Origin: Phoronis ovalis
Taxonomy: Eukaryota > Phoronida > Phoronidae
Length of the DNA: 10,857 bases
Reading direction: 5' to 3'
NCBI GenBank assembly: GCA_028565635.1
Contig: JAOXYB010059112.1
Coordinates: 1-10,857 of the forward strand
Shown here: one piece after another, positions 1 to 7,977 of the stretch
Position numbering within the stretch: position 1 is the stretch's first letter
Layout of the letters: every line of letters begins with the position of its first letter
Translations under genes and position numbers: made by a program
Notes under the pieces: model-generated
Told to the model about the DNA's origin: nothing
Database searches by the model: none
The model's input: only the letters and a program-made list of their open reading frames with translations

Positions 1-342
1 GTAAAAAAACAATAATGTTAAAAAAATATAATCCTACACATTGGATGGGCATTAGACATGACAAATGTCTTGTTTTAATATGCAATTTTCTAGTATGACA
101 ATTCGATCATCATTCTTATAAAACTCCTGCTTAAATACTACAAATGTAGGTAAACATGTCAACAGTAGGCCAGGTTTATAGCTATAGCTTTATGGTAAAT
201 ACAGGAGACTACAGCACAAATAATGTCATTATGAGTTCTTCGAATTTGGGTGAAATATTATTTGAGCCACACTTGAACGTAAGTTGTATTTTCGTAAAAA
301 ACATGTTTCTTTTTATGTGTAGACAAAGATAGCTGGGATATT

Positions 343-421
343 AGTCATTATATTTCATAAATCACAACTTCCGGTTGTGACGTGAAGACATGCGCCATCT
401 ACCGGATAGTCTCTCATATCA
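343..421 (+). repeat. Left arm of inverted repeat
   Basis: This arm pairs in reverse complement with 1701-1784. The inner 44 bases are nearly identical and the outer 35 are decayed by substitutions and a 2-base gap. It contains an ETS-like acttccgg, a CRE-like tgacgtga and a YY1-like gccatct, so the repeat may also carry promoter activity. Confidence 0.85.
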
Positions 422-500
422 CTGTGCAAAAGATTCCGGAAAAGTCAGAACGTGTTTTCTTGCGCTCTCAAGTTTTCGAATCGTTGTTTGTAATGTAAGT
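365..500 (+). promoter_or_regulatory. CpG-dense, promoter-like patch with a possible non-coding exon and splice donor
   Basis: About eight CpG dinucleotides fall between 371 and 477, in a window where CpG is otherwise scarce. The patch holds acttccgg (368), tgacgtga (378), gccatct (394), a second ETS-like core ttccggaa (433) and a pyrimidine-rich ttttctt near 454. A consensus donor gtaagt follows at 493. This would suit a TATA-less promoter and a short untranslated first exon. No transcript evidence is available. If the donor at 493 joined directly to the exon at 5503, the split codon would be T+AA, a stop, so at least one more exon would be needed to reach the GOT1-like gene. Confidence 0.3.
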
Positions 501-544
501 ATAATTTAAACTTCGAGTTTTTAAGAAAAGCAGTTTAAGAAAAT

Positions 545-970
545 AGAATACAAGTAAAGGGAACGTATGTACTCGTTGAGGCATATAAAAATTCTTTAAA
601 AGAATATGAAAAAGGGTAACACCCAGAAAAAGTTGCCGTGTCTTTCGTTGACTGACACATCGAAATTACTTTGTATAAGCACATTTCAAGAACATTTAGA
701 ATACAAGTAAAGGCAACGTATGTACTCGTTGAGGCATAACAAATTCTCTAAGAGAATAAATAAGGGTAACACCCAGAAAAAGTTGCTGTGTCTTTCGTTG
801 ACTGACACATTGAAATTACTTTGTATAAGCACATTTCAAGCAAATTTAGAATGCAAATAAAGGCAAGGTATGTACTCATTGAGGCATAACAAGTTCTCTA
901 AGAGAACAAAAAGGGTAACACCCAGAAAAGAGGGTAATGCCCAACTTCTTTGTTGACTGACACAAATTAT
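545..970. repeat. Tandem array, 150-153 bp unit, about 2.8 copies
   Basis: Copies begin at 545, 698 and 848, each with agaat(a/g)caa(g/a)taaagg. They share the blocks gtatgtactc(g/a)ttgaggcat, gggtaacacccagaaaa and, near their ends, ttgactgacaca. The first two copies also share ttactttgtataagcacatt. The third copy is truncated and diverged after about 950, where the gggtaacaccc block is partly duplicated. The array has no coding potential. It lies just inside the left arm of the inverted repeat. Confidence 0.92.
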
Positions 971-1023
971 ATGCAAATTGCAGATAATGGTTAGACCTTG
1001 CTTAGGCTAACAATTGCATTATA

Positions 1024-1700
1024 ATGGCACACCCTAACATACTGGTTTATAGGACCAGGAAATTAGAAACAAATGAAAACTTATATAAGAATAAACAATT
1101 TGTTTCCACAGATTGCAATAAAATGGATAAAGTTGACGTTCATAGTGAGAGTGAACAAGCTCAAAATATTGATAAAGATACTCAGAGTTTGAATGCGATA
1201 AAAAACTTAGGTGCCAGGATGCAAAAAATTGAGGAAATTTGTGGTCCAGAAAATCAGGAAAAAATTGATGAGGATTATAGTGTAGAGGGAAATGTTGAAC
1301 TTGAGCAAGGTTTGGATGTCGCTCAAATCTGAAGCCGCCTCGATGAAAGAACAATTTGTAATTTGTAATGTTCCGAATAATATGAAAATTGAAAATTACT
1401 TACAAGATCTTGAAATGCTTGAAACAAAAGGGGTTATGATTGATGTTAAATTAGCTGAACTTTGTACAAATTTGGCTAATAAGAAAATTTCTCCGGAGTC
1501 TATGGATAAAAAGCTTAAGGATTATCCTTTGCCCAGTAATGTTGATTTAGCAGTGCCTACAGTTGAGCCTCAAATTTGGGCAGAATTGAGACAAATCCAA
1601 CGCTTATCCACCTCACACCCACCCAATCTCTTTTGAGATTTCAACCAGATCAATTGTTGGTTACTTTAGGGTGTATGCAATCATTTAAAGCTTTAAAAAA
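1024..1700 (+). pseudogene. Broken gag-like retroelement frame (possibly DIRS/tyrosine-recombinase type)
   Basis: Open frames at 1024-1332, 1292-1636 and 1576-1803 form one apparent protein interrupted by two frame changes, near 1292-1332 and 1580-1636. The first part (about 100 residues) is polar and Glu/Lys/Asn-rich. The second holds a run of LAELCTNLANKKISPESMDK type, followed by YPLPSN (about 1527-1544) and PQIW (1567-1578). The third continues with SLLRFQPDQLLVTLG (about 1630-1674). This order (charged helix, YPxPxN, PxVxPxIW, then a Leu/Gln helix) matches my memory of gag-like first proteins in DIRS-like elements of invertebrates. That match was not searched. Neither a zinc knuckle nor an RT motif is visible. 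The frameshifts make it a relic, although a programmed shift cannot be excluded. Confidence 0.5.
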
Positions 1701-1784
1701 TGATATGAGAGACTATCCGGTAGATGGCGCACGTCTTCAGGTCAACCCTTCAGTTGTTGTATTTATGAAATATAATAACAATCA
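1701..1784 (-). repeat. Right arm of inverted repeat
   Basis: This is the reverse complement of 343-421, with the best match at 1701-1744 (42 of 44). The arm lies inside an open plus-strand frame that ends at 1803. The frame may therefore run through the repeat by chance, or the element's coding region may reach into its own end. Confidence 0.85.
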
Positions 1785-1799
1785 AACTTCAACTTACAG

Positions 1800-1805
1800 G
1801 TAAGT
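1800..1805 (+). other. Isolated consensus 5' splice site
   Basis: The sequence cag|gtaagt matches the U1 consensus fully and ends the open frame at 1803. It could be a cryptic donor or a real one used by a transcript from the element. I found no matching downstream exon. Confidence 0.25.
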
Positions 1806-2053
1806 CTCGTTTAATTTTATCATTATCAAAGCAGAAAATATGTTCTAAATTTTTGAAAAAAAATATTGATGTACGAATGTATGTACGAATTTCAGAAAGC
1901 CCAAAATACCAAGAAAATGGAGCATTATATATGAAAATAGAAAAACACCCACAGTCTGGATTAATGTTGATGTATGATTTTTTTTGTTGAGATTATTGTA
2001 CCCCCAGCAGTAGGCTGGAGGTACTTTGGATTTGCCCTGCAACCGCCGTGTCC
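1806..2053. other. Intergenic sequence, no gene seen
   Basis: The sequence is AT-rich. A short direct duplication, gtacgaat, occurs twice near 1871-1890. From about 2003 it becomes richer in GC (cccccagcagtaggctggag) and leads into the 151 bp array, so this part may be the array's left flank or the terminal part of its carrier element. Confidence 0.4.
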
Positions 2054-2590
2054 GGCGCGTCAGATTCACTGTTATCGAGATATCTCAAGAAGGGAATGTG
2101 ATATCCATTTGAAACTTAAATCGTATATTACTTGCATAGTGACAATGAAGCCTATTGATTTTGGGGTCATTCAGAACCAAAATGGCCAACTGGCGTCCAC
2201 ATCAGGCGCATTAAATTCACTGTTAGTGGGATATCTCAAGAAGGGAATGTGATATCCATTTGAAATTTAAATTGTATATTACTCGCACTGTGGCAATAAA
2301 GCCTATTGATGTTGGGGTCATTCGGAACCAAAATAGCCGACTGGCGTCCACATCAAGCACGTCAAATTCACAATTAGTGAGATATTTCAAGAATGGATTG
2401 TGGTATCCATTTGAAATTTAAATATTATATTACATTCAAAGTGACAATGAAGCCTATTGATTTTGGGGTCATTTGGAACCAAAATGGCTGACTGGCGTCC
2501 ACGTCAAGCACGTCAAATTCACTGTTAGTGGGATATTTCAACAAAGGAATGCGATATCATTTGAAAATTAACATTATATTACACTAAGAT
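2054..2590. repeat. Tandem array, strict 151 bp unit, about 3.6 copies
   Basis: The marker ggtcatt recurs at 2165, 2316 and 2467, exactly 151 bp apart. The marker ggcgc ahead of attcact recurs at 2054 and 2205, again 151 bp apart. Each unit has aaccaaaat(g/a)gc(c/t)(g/a)actggcgtcc, then attcac(t/a)(g/a)tta, a block gggat(a/t)tc, gatatcc, atttgaaa and aagcctattgat. The first copy lacks its start and the last fades in an AT-rich tail. Bivalve Helitron-derived and pearl-type elements are known to carry core tandem repeats of 150-170 bp. Membership here is inferred from unit length and context only. Confidence 0.93.
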
Positions 2591-3939
2591 ATAATATTAG
2601 GTTTTTTTTTGTTTTTCACATTATTCTTATAATATTAAAAGACTTTTTGTAACCTTACTTTCATTCATTGTAAGAAGAGACTTCCTTCTGGCTGCAAAAT
2701 TTTGGAAGAGTCCATATTCAAGGGTAACTGGTATACAGTGATAAATTAAATGACAAAATCTTTGAATTGTTTTGTTCATAAAATGCTGAACAACTTACTA
2801 CCCTTAAACAAACTACTATATCTCATCACAATTCACAAGCATATCCTAAACCTGTTTTTATTTATTTCAGTCTCTGTTAAAATTGGAAATATTAAACTAA
2901 ATAGAGGTGTTTGGGAACTAAACATAAAATTTCTCAACAGTACTAAATGGCTTTGTGTCATTGTTATGCATCCTTGTACTGAGATATGTTTCTGCAACAA
3001 AATCAGTATGGGTGAAATGTGTTTAGTTAAATGTATTGTGTATTAAGAGGATTTATAACAACTGTGGTTTTGAGTAAGTCTATTGTGTAGCAAAGTGTAA
3101 TAAAAGATAGCTAATCAGCTCCAGATCATGCTCAGACTGCAGATTATCTTTGTAATATCTGTTTATATTAAGCTCTGACTGTATACTATTACAGTATGAG
3201 CAGAAAGGGACTGAGTTGGATTAGTCTAAGTATGAATTGTGGATGTGTATTTGAATCATACAGCAAGCAATTAGAAGAATTTTATAATAATTGCTTTTGT
3301 TGTCCATGTTTTCAATAGACTTCTATTTCTCATCAGCTGTAAAGTTCACTAGGGCCAATCTCTCCAATTGGCAGCATTCTTGGATTTGTTTACAACTCAC
3401 TGAATTTCTAGTTAAATCTGAGATTAAAATCTGTGTATGAATTAAAGAATCATAGGAATTGAGAATACCATCATCCACAGTTGGTTCTACTCAAAAACTG
3501 TCTTTACAAAGAAAGAGTTTTTGTACAGATCGCTTTTAAATTTGTAACTTTTGTAGCATTTAGGCCTAAAAAAATGGTGTGTTTCAGGAAAAGCTTACCC
3601 TACCTAGCCGGCAGCTGCCAACCCTAATTATTTTATTGCAGCTTAAAAGCTGGGTCACATGTTTTCATCAACCAGTTCATTAATTAATAAAGCATTTTCG
3701 GGAAAATTTCATTCACAAGCCTCCCATCCTATCCAATTTTACGATAGACACTGTTTTATTTTGATTTAATGTTAATGTATCATTTGACCACAATTGGCAC
3801 TGTTTGGCGGGTGTCGTGATATAATATGATACAGAGCAAACGAAATGCTAAAAGCTCATTTGCCAATTAATTTCATGTTGCCGTCTACTTAGTTGAGCAT
3901 TTAAATTGGACATGTATTCCAAGCCATCATGAGAATATT
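2591..3939. other. AT-rich intergenic or intronic stretch, nothing supported
   Basis: No recognisable exon, RNA gene or clear repeat was seen. A 98-residue open frame at 2750-3046 is rich in Leu, Ile, Asn and Lys, as expected of AT-rich noncoding DNA, and resembles no family I know. An isolated donor-like gtaagt lies at 3074. If the GOT1-like gene begins upstream, this stretch would be part of its first intron. Confidence 0.4.
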
Positions 3940-4214
3940 ATGATGACAGGCGTTTCTACCCAAGGAAACCGACCACCAGGGAAACGTCCGACTAGAGAAT
4001 TTAAAATCATCTATTCCTCTTCTACATTTGAAGATTTAGGAGACAAATATTCTTGTACAGCAAACTCGTATCAATGGTATTGAATCCAGAGGACCATGGA
4101 CAACAGTTTCCCCAAAAAATGATATGTACAAGAATGCCACACGAGAGGTGATGTAGCAATTCGGTACCAAATATATTAAAATAATGTTCCACATTCCCCA
4201 CCAAAATAAATGAT

Positions 4215-4525
4215 CAATGTATACCCTATCTATAAGATAGGGTATACATGTTCCAGGGCCAATTATATTATTTATGCAAGCCCCGAACATGGATAGATAA
4301 AATTGATCTTTGACTCAAATAATCAGTTCTCTATAAAATAGAGTATATATATAATCCAGGGCTAGTGATATTATTTATATAAATCCCAAACATGGTTAAA
4401 AAAAACTGATCTTTGACTTTTATAAATTATTCAGCGTTCTCCGTAAAATAGTGTACACATGTTTCAGGGCCAATGATATTATTTATGTAAACCCCAAACA
4501 TGGATAGATAAAATGTTGATAAATA
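4215..4525. repeat. Tandem array, about 105 bp unit, three copies
   Basis: The marker (c/t)cagggc(c/t) recurs at 4253, 4356 and 4464, giving spacings of 103 and 108. Each copy continues with (a/g)atattatttat, then c(c/a)aacatgg or its variant and, in copies 1 and 3, gatagataaaa. Copies 1 and 2 also share ctgatctttgac or attgatctttgac. Copies are diverged by substitutions and small gaps. The first copy carries the strong hairpin listed separately. Confidence 0.88.
4216..4250. repeat. Perfect 15 bp palindromic hairpin with 3 nt loop
   Basis: Bases 4217-4231 (atgtataccctatct) pair perfectly with 4235-4249, leaving loop ata. It lies at the start of the three-copy array. In copy 2 the equivalent place has a shorter stem, ctctat-aaa-atagag (about 4330-4344). 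In copy 3 (ctccgtaaaatagtg) the stem is lost. It could be a remnant of a transposon end or a cruciform-prone site. Confidence 0.8.
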
Positions 4526-4901
4526 ATACAAGTTTATAAATGTGCTGAAGTTCATTGGTGCCCTGAACAAGTATAATTTTTTGGTGGAGGACACTGACAT
4601 TTTTCTTGGCCCTAAAACAATAAAAATAAAACAATCAAAACTGAAAAAAAAACCTTTAAAACTGTTACCTTATCTGTGCCGGATGCACCAGAGAAGGCTA
4701 CATTCCTTGCAGTATGAGGCCATGTGAAAAGTTTTATGTATGACTATTACAGAATGGTGCAACTTCTTAATATTTGTTTTGATGGTTGTAATAGAAGACT
4801 AAATATATTAGAGTAGTGGACACTGATTTGTATTGAACATGATCGAATTGTTAAGTAAAATACAGACTATAAAAACATTAAAGCATTGTTTCTTTCTGTG
4901 A
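4526..4901. other. AT-rich stretch, no supported gene
   Basis: A 61-residue open frame at 4542-4727 is Lys-rich in its middle (IKIKQSKLKKKPLK). It matches no family I recognise, lacks splice context and probably occurs by chance. Nothing else was seen. Confidence 0.3.
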
Positions 4902-5025
4902 AGATCTTTGTCTCTGCCATCAGCTCAGATCCTGTAAAGTAAAGACTATTTCTTTTCAAAGACTCTGCTTCTTTTTTTGAAAATCTTTGCCTCTGCCATC
5001 CCAGATGCTGTAAAATAAAGATATT
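4902..5025. repeat. Two-copy local duplication, about 79 bp apart
   Basis: A block near 4902, agatctttgtctctgccatc, recurs at 4981 as aaatctttgcctctgccatc. Both continue with cagat(c/g)ctgtaaa(g/a)taaaga. A 4-base difference separates the copies after gccatc. No coding sense is apparent. Confidence 0.8.
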
Positions 5026-5502
5026 TGAAAATTTAATTAGAAAAATATTTCTGGTAAACAAGTTAAGTCATATGCATATCATTTACTATCTGATCCCATA
5101 TATACAGTATCTCTCAAATATGATTATAAGTCCTTTTATGATAAGTTAGTGAACTGTAATTAATTTAGTAAGTTAGCTAAGTTAGTAGTCATTATTAGAC
5201 CCCAATATAGAGGCTTTTTATAAGCCTGCCTTCGGTATTCTACATTACATATTACATATAGAACCAAAGTCTCGTACCATGGTTGAAACAAAAGCAAAAA
5301 TTACCAAGTGACTCTTGTGAATGAAAAGAGATCCTTGCATAGCATTGGGAACCTTGGAATTAGCATATTATCAACTCTTTATAATATTAAGATCCGGGAT
5401 CCTGGTTTAAAAAAGTCTGTGCAGCAAATCTGTATAGTGTGTCCCTGGCATTTGGCTGGTCATCTAGAATTGCTGGTTAAAACACTTCACTTCACTTTTC
5501 AG
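5026..5502 (+). other. Sequence upstream of GOT1-like exon, end of intron 1
   Basis: AT-rich sequence leads to a good 3' splice site: a pyrimidine-rich tract, cacttcacttttcag, ending at 5502. An open frame at 5308-5520 crosses the splice site in a different frame from the exon and is a shadow. Several gttagt/agttag repeats occur at 5160-5190. No first coding exon of the GOT1 family (about 8 residues ending in a Gln-Lys-like pair) was seen here. Confidence 0.5.
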
Positions 5503-5594
5503 AAATTGGAGTTGGTCTAGCAACATTTGGTATTGCATTTCTCTTTCTGGGAGTGCTTTTCGTTTTTGACAGAGGTCTCTTAGCCATTGGAAAT
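5503..5594 (+). CDS. GOLT1: GOT1-like exon 2 (first one found)
   Basis: The 92 bp exon is bounded by acttttcag and gtaagt (5595). It begins with two bases (aa) of a split codon, so the previous exon must end with one base, giving AAA (Lys) if that base is A. Thirty codons follow: the first transmembrane segment, then the conserved FDRGLLAIGN. The exon ends on a complete codon. Confidence 0.93.
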
Positions 5595-6795
5595 GTAAGT
5601 AGAATTTTAAAGTAACTAGTGATTGTTTAAACTTTACTTAATTTTACTATTTTCATTTTATTATTTATTAAAAATTTGTTTTAGCTGCATGTATGGCAAG
5701 AGCAGTTAATTTTCTCATTCACTTGAATATTATAGTGAGTTTTGTAACACTTACTTCTGACATTAAAATTAAACTCCCATGCTGAAAACACTCTTTATAT
5801 GTGGTGGGTATATAATTGCAGTTTTCTCTGATGTAAAACATTTTGGGGAGTTGTATGAAACATAAGGCATCAACTATGATAACAGAGTACTATAATATAA
5901 AAACCTTTGCCTTTATATCTACCACAAATTGTGTTGTTTTTAAATGTTTATTATTTTTTTCAGATATTATTTCTGGCAGGACTTGCATTTGTTATAGGGC
6001 TAGAAAGGACTTTCAGATTTTTCTTCCAATCTCATAAACTTAAAGGCTCAGCTTTTTTCTTTGGTGGTATTCTAGTGGTGCTGATAATAGGATGGCCTGT
6101 TACCGGGATGTGTATAGAACTGTATGGATTCTTCTTATTATTTAGGTAAAGAGCCTACGATGTAGTACAAATTTCGAGCAAAATCACATTTTAATGGTAT
6201 TGCCACTTCTCTACACATACACAAAAATAGGCCAAAAAATACATATCCTACCTTAAAAAATGGTAGCAAATTTTAGAACTGAGTGTGGGGTTATTTTAGT
6301 TTACAACACGATTTTGTATTCACAGGAAATAAGCAGCACACAGTATTAAAATTGTAGGAGCATTTATTTTATACCTATTTGTTGTGTCAGTTTGAACATT
6401 GGAACTGTTAACAGTTAATGATGAATAGCACTATTTACTTGTGAACATGAATGAGGTTTAAAAATTGCTGGCGAATGGTGAATTTACTATTTTTTAAGTG
6501 GTGAATGGTGATCTGTGGGAATATACTCCCCTCATCTAATATGTGTCAAAATACAGGTTAAGTTTCATTTTAGCTACCATTTGTTTTAAAATATAGCAAG
6601 GGGATTAGTGTTTGATGCCAACACATCGTTTAAATTTGATTTGTTTTCAGCTTCGTATCACCAGCTATCTCGTAATAATTGATAGTGGATTAAACCCTTG
6701 TTCTCTTTTGCAGTGGTTTTTTCCCAGTAGCTGTTAATTTCCTTCGGCGAGTTCCAATAGTTGGATCTTTATTAAATTTACCAGGCATCAGTACA
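5503..6795 (+). CDS. GOLT1: GOT1/GOLT1 vesicle transport protein, three internal exons (partial gene)
   Basis: The spliced exons 5503-5594, 5964-6145 and 6714-6795 encode about 119 residues of a Got1-family protein, usually about 138 long. Got1 proteins are small four-span membrane proteins of the ER and early Golgi that support vesicle traffic between the two. Hallmarks visible are FDRGLLAIGN, GLAFVIGLERTFRFFFQ, GWPVTGM, ELYGFFLLF, GFFPVAV, FLRRVPIVGSLLNLPG. Four hydrophobic segments are evident: IGVG...FVF in exon 2, AIGN...VIGL across intron 2, FFFGG...IIGW in exon 3, YGFF...VAV across intron 3. Intron phases are 1, 0, 2 and 0. The frame is intact at every junction, which argues against a pseudogene. 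One extra Ile appears to precede GWP compared with my memory of the vertebrate form. The first about 8 and last about 10 residues are missing. Whether it is the A or B paralogue cannot be told; invertebrates usually have one gene. Confidence 0.93.
5595..5963 (+). other. Intron 2 of GOT1-like gene (369 bp)
   Basis: This phase 0 intron has a gtaagt donor and a ttattttttttcag acceptor. It is AT-rich and has no internal feature of note. Open frames at 5843-6037 and 5907-6149 run from here into exon 3. The second is in the exon's frame and only its part from 5964 is protein-coding. Confidence 0.9.
5964..6145 (+). CDS. GOLT1: GOT1-like exon 3
   Basis: The 182 bp exon has sixty codons plus two bases (AG). 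It opens with ILFLAGLAFVIGLERTFRFF, the most conserved stretch of the family, with charged GLERTFRFFFQ in the loop after the second membrane segment. The third membrane segment follows, then GWPVTGM, then ELYGFFLLF at the start of the fourth. The donor is ag|gtaaag. Confidence 0.95.
6146..6713 (+). other. Intron 3 of GOT1-like gene (568 bp)
   Basis: This phase 2 intron has donor gtaaag and a pyrimidine-rich acceptor, cttgttctcttttgcag. A small direct repeat, (g/c)gaatggtga, occurs near 6473 and 6503. No other feature was seen. Confidence 0.9.
6714..6795 (+). CDS. GOLT1: GOT1-like exon 4
   Basis: The 82 bp exon's first base completes AGT (Ser), where vertebrate forms have Arg. Twenty-seven codons follow, with GFFPVAV closing the last membrane segment and the basic FLRRVPIVGSLLNLPGIST tail. 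The exon ends on a full codon before gtaagt at 6796. The family normally continues for about ten more residues, so another exon must follow. Confidence 0.94.
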
Positions 6796-7244
6796 GTAAG
6801 TATTCATACTAGGGTACGCAATTCAGTAGTCGACCTAATTTGAGGTACGTAATATATGTATAGACCCATATGGGAATGAAGAGTTAACAAGAAAAGTATG
6901 CATTTTACAAAATATATATTTAATCATTGTGGCCAAATAAATAGCCATTTTTGGAAGATGAAAGTGCTATCTTTAAAATTTAATGTTTCAAAAAATATGC
7001 TTCAAAACTTGCTTCATTTACACCTTTAAAAGTACACAGACCTACATATCTAGGAAACTGTTTACTATCCTTATATTTGGTTTTTGTACAAACGTTATGA
7101 ATTATTGAAATAAATGTGTATGGAAATAATCAAACAAAATAGTAACATTTCACCTTTTGAAAATTTTTAAAGCAAATTTTGAATGGGATTTATCAGTTGG
7201 TAGTTTGTTTTTTATGCTCCTCATCACTATATAGTATATGGGGC
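6796..7244 (+). other. Start of long intron 4, no other feature
   Basis: The sequence begins with a strong gtaagt donor and is AT-rich. No exon or structured repeat was noticed up to the repeat chain at about 7245. Confidence 0.7.
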
Positions 7245-7977
7245 ATATAGTCTGTTGAATATGTAACACTTTCTTTGTCTCGCAATAGTAGCTTCAGTTT
7301 TTATGCCCATTCACATAGTGGCTGGACATAAAGTCGTAGTGAAGGTGTCGTCCGTGTCATTGTCGTCGTATGTAACAATTCCATTATCTCGTGATATCAG
7401 CTTCAGTTTTTACCCAATCAGCTTCATATTCAGTACGGGCTAAATACAGCTCAAAGTGCAGGTCAGTTATACTTTTGACCTTGATTACTTCCAATATGGC
7501 TGACTGCCGGCCATGTTTGTTCCCAAGAGGGCATGTAACATTGCGTCTATAGTTGTGGAAACGAAGCGCTGCCTGGACAATTCAAAGGTGGTTCTAGGAA
7601 GGCCATAGGTTGGTGGGCGTAATAGGCTAGGTGACATTTCAAAATGACATTGACAAGTAGGTCAAATGCCAGTAAGAATCTTCAAAAATGTTTACCATGC
7701 GTAACACTTTTTTTGTCTCGTAATAACTTCGTCAATTTTTATCTGATCAGCTCCATATTTGGTACAAGGTAAGTACATGTCAAAGTACAGATTATGTATA
7801 ATATTGACCTAGGTTACTTTCAACATGGCCGACTGGTGGCCATATTTGTTCCTGAGAGGGCATGTCATGTTGCGTTTATAGCTGCAAAGAAGTGCTGCTT
7901 GGATGATTCAAAGGTGGTTCTAAGAAGGCCATAGGGTGGTGGCCCAAATAGGTCACTTTTTCACAAATTAATCTCTG

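Larger units (their letters stand above)
343..1784. mobile_element. Possible non-autonomous element bounded by inverted repeats, containing a tandem array and a gag-like relic
   Basis: Positions 378-421 and 1701-1744 are inverted copies of each other, with 42 of 44 positions identical (mismatches at 390/1732 and 382/1740). The similarity continues outward, with small gaps, to about 343 on the left and 1784 on the right, and includes a shared run of 15 bases ending in gaaatataat. The inner edge is sharp at 421 and 1701. Between the arms lie a 150 bp tandem array and a broken gag-like frame. Inverted ends around a gag-like frame fit a deleted DIRS-type (tyrosine recombinase) retrotransposon, which is inference. 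No reverse transcriptase or recombinase is present and I could not define a target site duplication. The alternative is an old local inversion or duplication. Confidence 0.45.

Noticed and set aside
545-970. CRISPR-like reading of the regular repeats
   Set aside because: The whole 150 bp unit repeats with no unique spacers, and the window is animal DNA; it is a satellite-type array.
1183-1203. GATACTCAGA, which would give an Asp-Thr-Gln start joined to the exon at 5503
   Set aside because: It sits inside the gag-like frame and the following gtttga is a poor splice donor; the likeness is chance.
1034-1354. Minus-strand open frame of 106 residues
   Set aside because: It is the antisense of the gag-like frame and has a composition (His/Phe-rich) typical of such shadows.
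2750-3046. Plus-strand open frame of 98 residues
   Set aside because: It is dominated by Leu, Ile, Asn and Lys as expected from AT-rich DNA, and has no recognisable motif or splice context.
3031-3073. Candidate first coding exon for the GOT1-like gene (ATG, 14 codons, A, then gtaagt)
   Set aside because: The phase fits and would complete a Lys codon, but the encoded residues (MYCVLRGFITTVVL) do not resemble the family's short Asp/Gln-containing start. A phase match has a one in three chance.
3940-4083. Open frame of 47 codons starting MMTGVSTQGN
   Set aside because: It is short, resembles no family and has no splice or upstream support; the antisense frames at 4022-4290 are equally unremarkable.
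4542-4727. Lys-rich 61-residue open frame
   Set aside because: It has no known similarity, and its Lys-rich run comes from an A-rich tract.
5308-5520. Open frame of 70 residues overlapping the GOT1-like exon
   Set aside because: It crosses the splice acceptor in a different frame from the conserved protein, so it is a shadow.
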